This document shows, one piece after another, positions 61,566 to 64,000 of a DNA stretch of 64,000 nucleotides (position 1 is its first letter; each line of letters begins with the position of its first letter). Under the pieces are notes generated by a model, which worked only from the letters and a program-made list of their open reading frames with translations, had not been told where the DNA came from and made no database searches. The stretch comes from Bacillota bacterium. Its GTDB lineage: Bacteria > Bacillota > Clostridia > Peptostreptococcales > Anaerovoracaceae. The stretch spans positions 1-64,000 of the forward strand of contig JAEZLP010000012.1 in the NCBI GenBank assembly GCA_023415235.1, written 5' to 3'. The translations under genes were made by a program, and so were the position numbers.

Positions 61566-62225
61566 TTACAATTGGATAAATTTAACCGCATAAATATCCG
61601 GGTTGCTTTCTATTTTTTTCAAGATATCTTCCCCGATCACATCGTCCACTTCAATGACGCAGGTGGCTTCCTCGCTGCGGCTTTTCCTGCTGACTTTCAT
61701 CGTTGCGATATTAATGCCGTTTTCCGCAAGAACCGTCGTGATATGGCTTAAGACCCCCCGCTTGTCCTGCTGGCGGATAAAAAGCGTCGGCAGATTGCCC
61801 GACACCTCCACGTCGTAGCCGTCTATCCGGCTGATTTGAACCGCTCCGCCTCCCAGGGACGATCCGTCCACCTTGCAAAGAAGCTCACCATTTCTATAGA
61901 ATGAGATGCGAACGGAATTTTCATGGATTTCGGGCAGCTCCACCTCATGGAATTCATAGCCGAGGTTCGCTTTGTCCGCGATGGAATAGGCCTGGGCGAT
62001 GGCTTCGTCATCCTCCCGGATTCCCATTACACCGGCCAATAGCGCTTTGTCCGTCCCATGGCCCTTGCCCGTTTTGGCAAAGGAGCCGTGAAGGCCGAAG
62101 GATACAAAATCAAAATCGTCCGCCAGTTTTGCGGCGATCCTCGCCAGTCTTGCCGCTCCCGCCGTATGGGAACTGGAAGGTCCGATCATGACCGGACCTG
62201 CAACCTGAAAAATACTTGCTCCCAT
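61566..62225 (-). CDS. sdaAB: L-serine dehydratase, beta subunit
   Basis: A protein of 219 residues. N-terminal SDH_beta domain (VAGPVMIGPSSSHTAGAARL), C-terminal ACT domain (DKRGVLSHITTVLAENGINI) that may bind serine. First gene of the pair with sdaAA. Confidence 0.96.
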   Translation of the reverse strand: MGASIFQVAGPVMIGPSSSHTAGAARLARIAAKLADDFDFVSFGLHGSFAKTGKGHGTDKALLAGVMGIREDDEAIAQAYSIADKANLGYEFHEVELPEIHENSVRISFYRNGELLCKVDGSSLGGGAVQISRIDGYDVEVSGNLPTLFIRQQDKRGVLSHITTVLAENGINIATMKVSRKSRSEEATCVIEVDDVIGEDILKKIESNPDIYAVKFIQL

Positions 62226-62239
62226 TCGAATTCCCCTTA

Positions 62240-62374
62240 TTATTTATCATCTTCGGTCCCGGAACAGCAGCCGCTCTTCCCGAACGTGAAAAATCTCGCA
62301 CAATATGCTAAAAATGCTACGCCCACAGCCAGATAGGTTCCCAGAAAAATTAACGATTTATTGTTCGACCTCAT
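62240..62374 (-). CDS. Small membrane protein, 44 residues
   Basis: GGGGGG six bases before ATG 62374. One membrane helix (LIFLGTYLAVGVAFLAYC) then a Cys-rich acidic tail GKSGCCSGTEDDK. It ends just before sdaAB on the same strand and may be cotranscribed. Not recognised. Confidence 0.6.
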   Translation of the reverse strand: MRSNNKSLIFLGTYLAVGVAFLAYCARFFTFGKSGCCSGTEDDK

Positions 62375-62518
62375 GATGATCCCCCCTTTGTCCTTCATAT
62401 TCAAAATCCTCCCCTTTTATTTAATCAGTTGATATTATTATACCACTTTCTGGAATTAATAATATGGAACCCCGTAGATTTATCATATTTTTCGCCGCTG
62501 CAACAACAACGCTTGGTT

Positions 62519-62842
62519 TTATCTACCCGCAGATGTTATTTTCAATCCAACAATCCCAATGATGATCAGGCTGATAAAGATCAGTCTGGCAGGGTTGACT
62601 TGTTCCTTGAAAAGGAAGATGCCAAGAACAACCGTACCGACCGTGCCGATCCCGGTCCAGATCGCATAGGCGGTTCCCAGCGGCAGGTTTTTCAGGGCCA
62701 AAGCCAGAAAATAAAAACTGGCGATCATGCCAAGTACGGTAAGTATGCTGGGCGTTAGTTTTGAAAATCCCTGGGAAAACTTGAGTCCCACAGCCCACCA
62801 AACTTCAAAAAGACCTGCTGTAATCAAAAAAATCCATTGCAT
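62519..62842 (-). CDS. gdx: Guanidinium exporter, SMR family (Gdx/SugE type)
   Basis: A protein of 107 residues with four membrane helices: start MQWIFLITAGLFEVWWAVGL (Glu 13 in helix 1 is the SMR proton/substrate carboxylate), NLPLGTAYAIWTGIGTVGTV. WxxxLK and PLGTAYAIWTGIG favour the Gdx/SugE branch over EmrE. Works as a dual-topology dimer, exporting guanidinium. The guanidine-I riboswitch in its leader supports this. Confidence 0.93.
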   Translation of the reverse strand: MQWIFLITAGLFEVWWAVGLKFSQGFSKLTPSILTVLGMIASFYFLALALKNLPLGTAYAIWTGIGTVGTVVLGIFLFKEQVNPARLIFISLIIIGIVGLKITSAGR

Positions 62843-62912
62843 AATCTCGATGCTCCTCCCTTAATGATAAATTGACAGTTTTATTAGGCTCCGAAAAAGC
62901 AGAGATGACAGA

Positions 62913-63036
62913 ATAAAAAAAGCCCGGGGGATATAGAAAATATCTCCCAGGCTTTTATCCTTCCGTGTATGCGGTAAAACCGCACGTCTTATCTCGGACC
63001 AGTCCAGTCTGAATTTATGACTGCGGAACCCTATAA
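62913..63036 (-). promoter_or_regulatory. Guanidine-I (ykkC) riboswitch with terminator
   Basis: On the minus strand TAGGGTTCCG, CTGGTCCGAGA, ACACGGAAGGATAAAAGCC: the conserved ykkC class I segments in order. AAAGCCTGGGAGATA then pairs with TATCCCCCGGGCTTTTTTT as terminator (62913-62956). Ligand guanidinium should turn on the exporter gene downstream. Confidence 0.93.
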
Positions 63037-63104
63037 AACATTTTAATATTTATTTTTATAATAGTATATTATCAAAAACTGAGGAGTCAATCAAGGGGTT
63101 TTGC

Positions 63105-64000
63105 TCAATACTCACTTATTCGCTTGATGATCGCGGCAGTTTCCGCTCTGGTAGCCTTGCCCTGCGGGTCAAAATAGAAGCCGTTTTTGCCCCTCATCAT
63201 ACCCGTCAAATAACAGAATTTAATCGCGTCCTTTGCCCAGTCCGAAATCTGTTCCTTATCGTTGTAACCTATGGAAGTCCGGGACAGATCAACCGTTTCG
63301 TCATCAAATTTGAGCATATATCGATATATCATCACGCTGATCTGCTCCCTGGTAATAAAATCATTGACTCCGAAATTGCCGTCGGGATATCCTGTTACAA
63401 TTCCGTTTTCAGCTGCCCAAGCCACTGCGTCCGTGTACCACTGTCCCCTCGCCACATCATGGAAATCGATTGTAATGCCGCTTTCCGTAGTTCCGTTGAG
63501 GCGATACATGACGGTCACAAACATTGCTCTTGTCACTTTTCCGTTGGGGTCAAAGAGTGAATCAGAAATACCGTTCATAAAGCCTTTATTCCATGCCCAT
63601 GCAATGCTCTCCAAGGCCCAATGCTCCTCATCGACATCCTTGAATGGCGTTATAATATTATCGTCCTTGCTGCTTCGGCTTTTCTTCTTGCCGCTGTTTT
63701 TGTTCCACTGGGCATAGAGGATTACATTGGAAGTGCCCATTGTAAAGTTGCTTCCGGGGGAATATGCTGTTCCGCTGCCGTTGGCGGTGGTGTTCCATCC
63801 TGCAAAGGTATAGCCGCTCAGTGTCAGTCCCCCAGTGTTGCCCAGAACGGTAACCTTATCCCCGTTCCTATAGCCTTTATTGTCAACGGGGACGGATCCT
63901 CCGGTGCTGCCGTTTCCGTTATATTCAACCGTATAGCCCTCAATGGCGGTTTCCGTCAGCTTGTAGAGATAGATGCTGCTGCTTTCGTCCTTTGAGTTGG
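63105..64000 (-). CDS. SLH-domain surface protein with InlB-type repeat, 5' part outside window
   Basis: The frame stays open to the window edge (298 codons visible; N-terminus missing). An InlB B-repeat: GYTVEYNGNGSTGG ... GYTFAGWNTTANGSGTAYSP ... MGTSNVILYAQW. Then a basic linker (SGKKKSRSSKDD) and three SLH units: ALESIAWAWNKGFMNGISDS, DAVAWAAENGIVTGYPDGN and DAIKFCYLTGMMRGKNG, each followed by a TR(A/E)-type helix. Cell-wall anchored. Same architecture class as the SLH protein at 22045. Confidence 0.92.
   Translation of the reverse strand, partial: NSKDESSSIYLYKLTETAIEGYTVEYNGNGSTGGSVPVDNKGYRNGDKVTVLGNTGGLTLSGYTFAGWNTTANGSGTAYSPGSNFTMGTSNVILYAQWNKNSGKKKSRSSKDDNIITPFKDVDEEHWALESIAWAWNKGFMNGISDSLFDPNGKVTRAMFVTVMYRLNGTTESGITIDFHDVARGQWYTDAVAWAAENGIVTGYPDGNFGVNDFITREQISVMIYRYMLKFDDETVDLSRTSIGYNDKEQISDWAKDAIKFCYLTGMMRGKNGFYFDPQGKATRAETAAIIKRISEY

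Overview
The window looks like a chromosomal segment of an anaerobic, low-to-medium GC Bacillota (Clostridia). Reasons: cdaA-cdaR-glmM-glmS operon, RecD2, Trp T-box, guanidine-I riboswitch, Fe-S type two-subunit serine dehydratase, rubredoxin, SLH-domain surface proteins and a probable raiA RNA. Family-level placement (for example Anaerovoracaceae-like) is only an inference.

Region 1 (1 to about 21,230) is an accessory island. It ends at an intact tRNA-Ser gene, next to a Tn916-like excisionase/integrase pair, so it is probably an integrated element whose other attachment site lies outside the window. From the left: tandem repeats like an IS21-type terminus; a tight minus-strand operon of a radical SAM protein, a DPPW Rossmann methyltransferase-like protein and an ASCH/P-loop-kinase fusion; a divergent diadenylate-cyclase (DAC) domain protein; an HNH nuclease; a HEPN/MNT pair; a serine recombinase; a degenerate MNT paralogue; several small and membrane proteins; a frame-disrupted MqsA-like antitoxin; and an AEP-primase-like replication protein with a promoter-terminator pair upstream that may encode an antisense RNA. 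The first 8 kb resembles a defence or conflict island, and the rSAM/methyltransferase/ASCH-kinase trio is the best candidate for an undescribed system.

Region 2 (21.2 to 35.9 kb) is ordinary chromosome: lipoprotein, SLH protein, AraC regulator, GGDEF protein, threonine synthase, tRNA-Glu, an orphan Nif11-type RiPP precursor with a broken second copy, glutamyl-tRNA synthetase, aminotransferase, S-adenosylhomocysteinase, YgjP-like metallopeptidase, GerMN lipoprotein, LemA, LysM protein and a very Asn-rich repeat protein.

Region 3 (36.0 to 48.1 kb) has the c-di-AMP/cell-wall precursor operon cdaA-cdaR-glmM-glmS, the ribosome hibernation factor hpf with a probable raiA RNA and two exact DnaA boxes upstream, then comF, recD2, cca and a YhaM-like exoribonuclease.

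Region 4 (48.3 to 64 kb) has nadE, an esterase probably controlled by an adjacent XRE regulator through a perfect 38-bp palindrome, rubredoxin, an OmpR-type two-component system, a Trp T-box with trpB2, a 1158-residue probable PPi-dependent PEP carboxykinase, sdaAB/sdaAA, a guanidine riboswitch with its Gdx-type SMR exporter, and the 3' part of an SLH/InlB-repeat surface protein cut by the window end.
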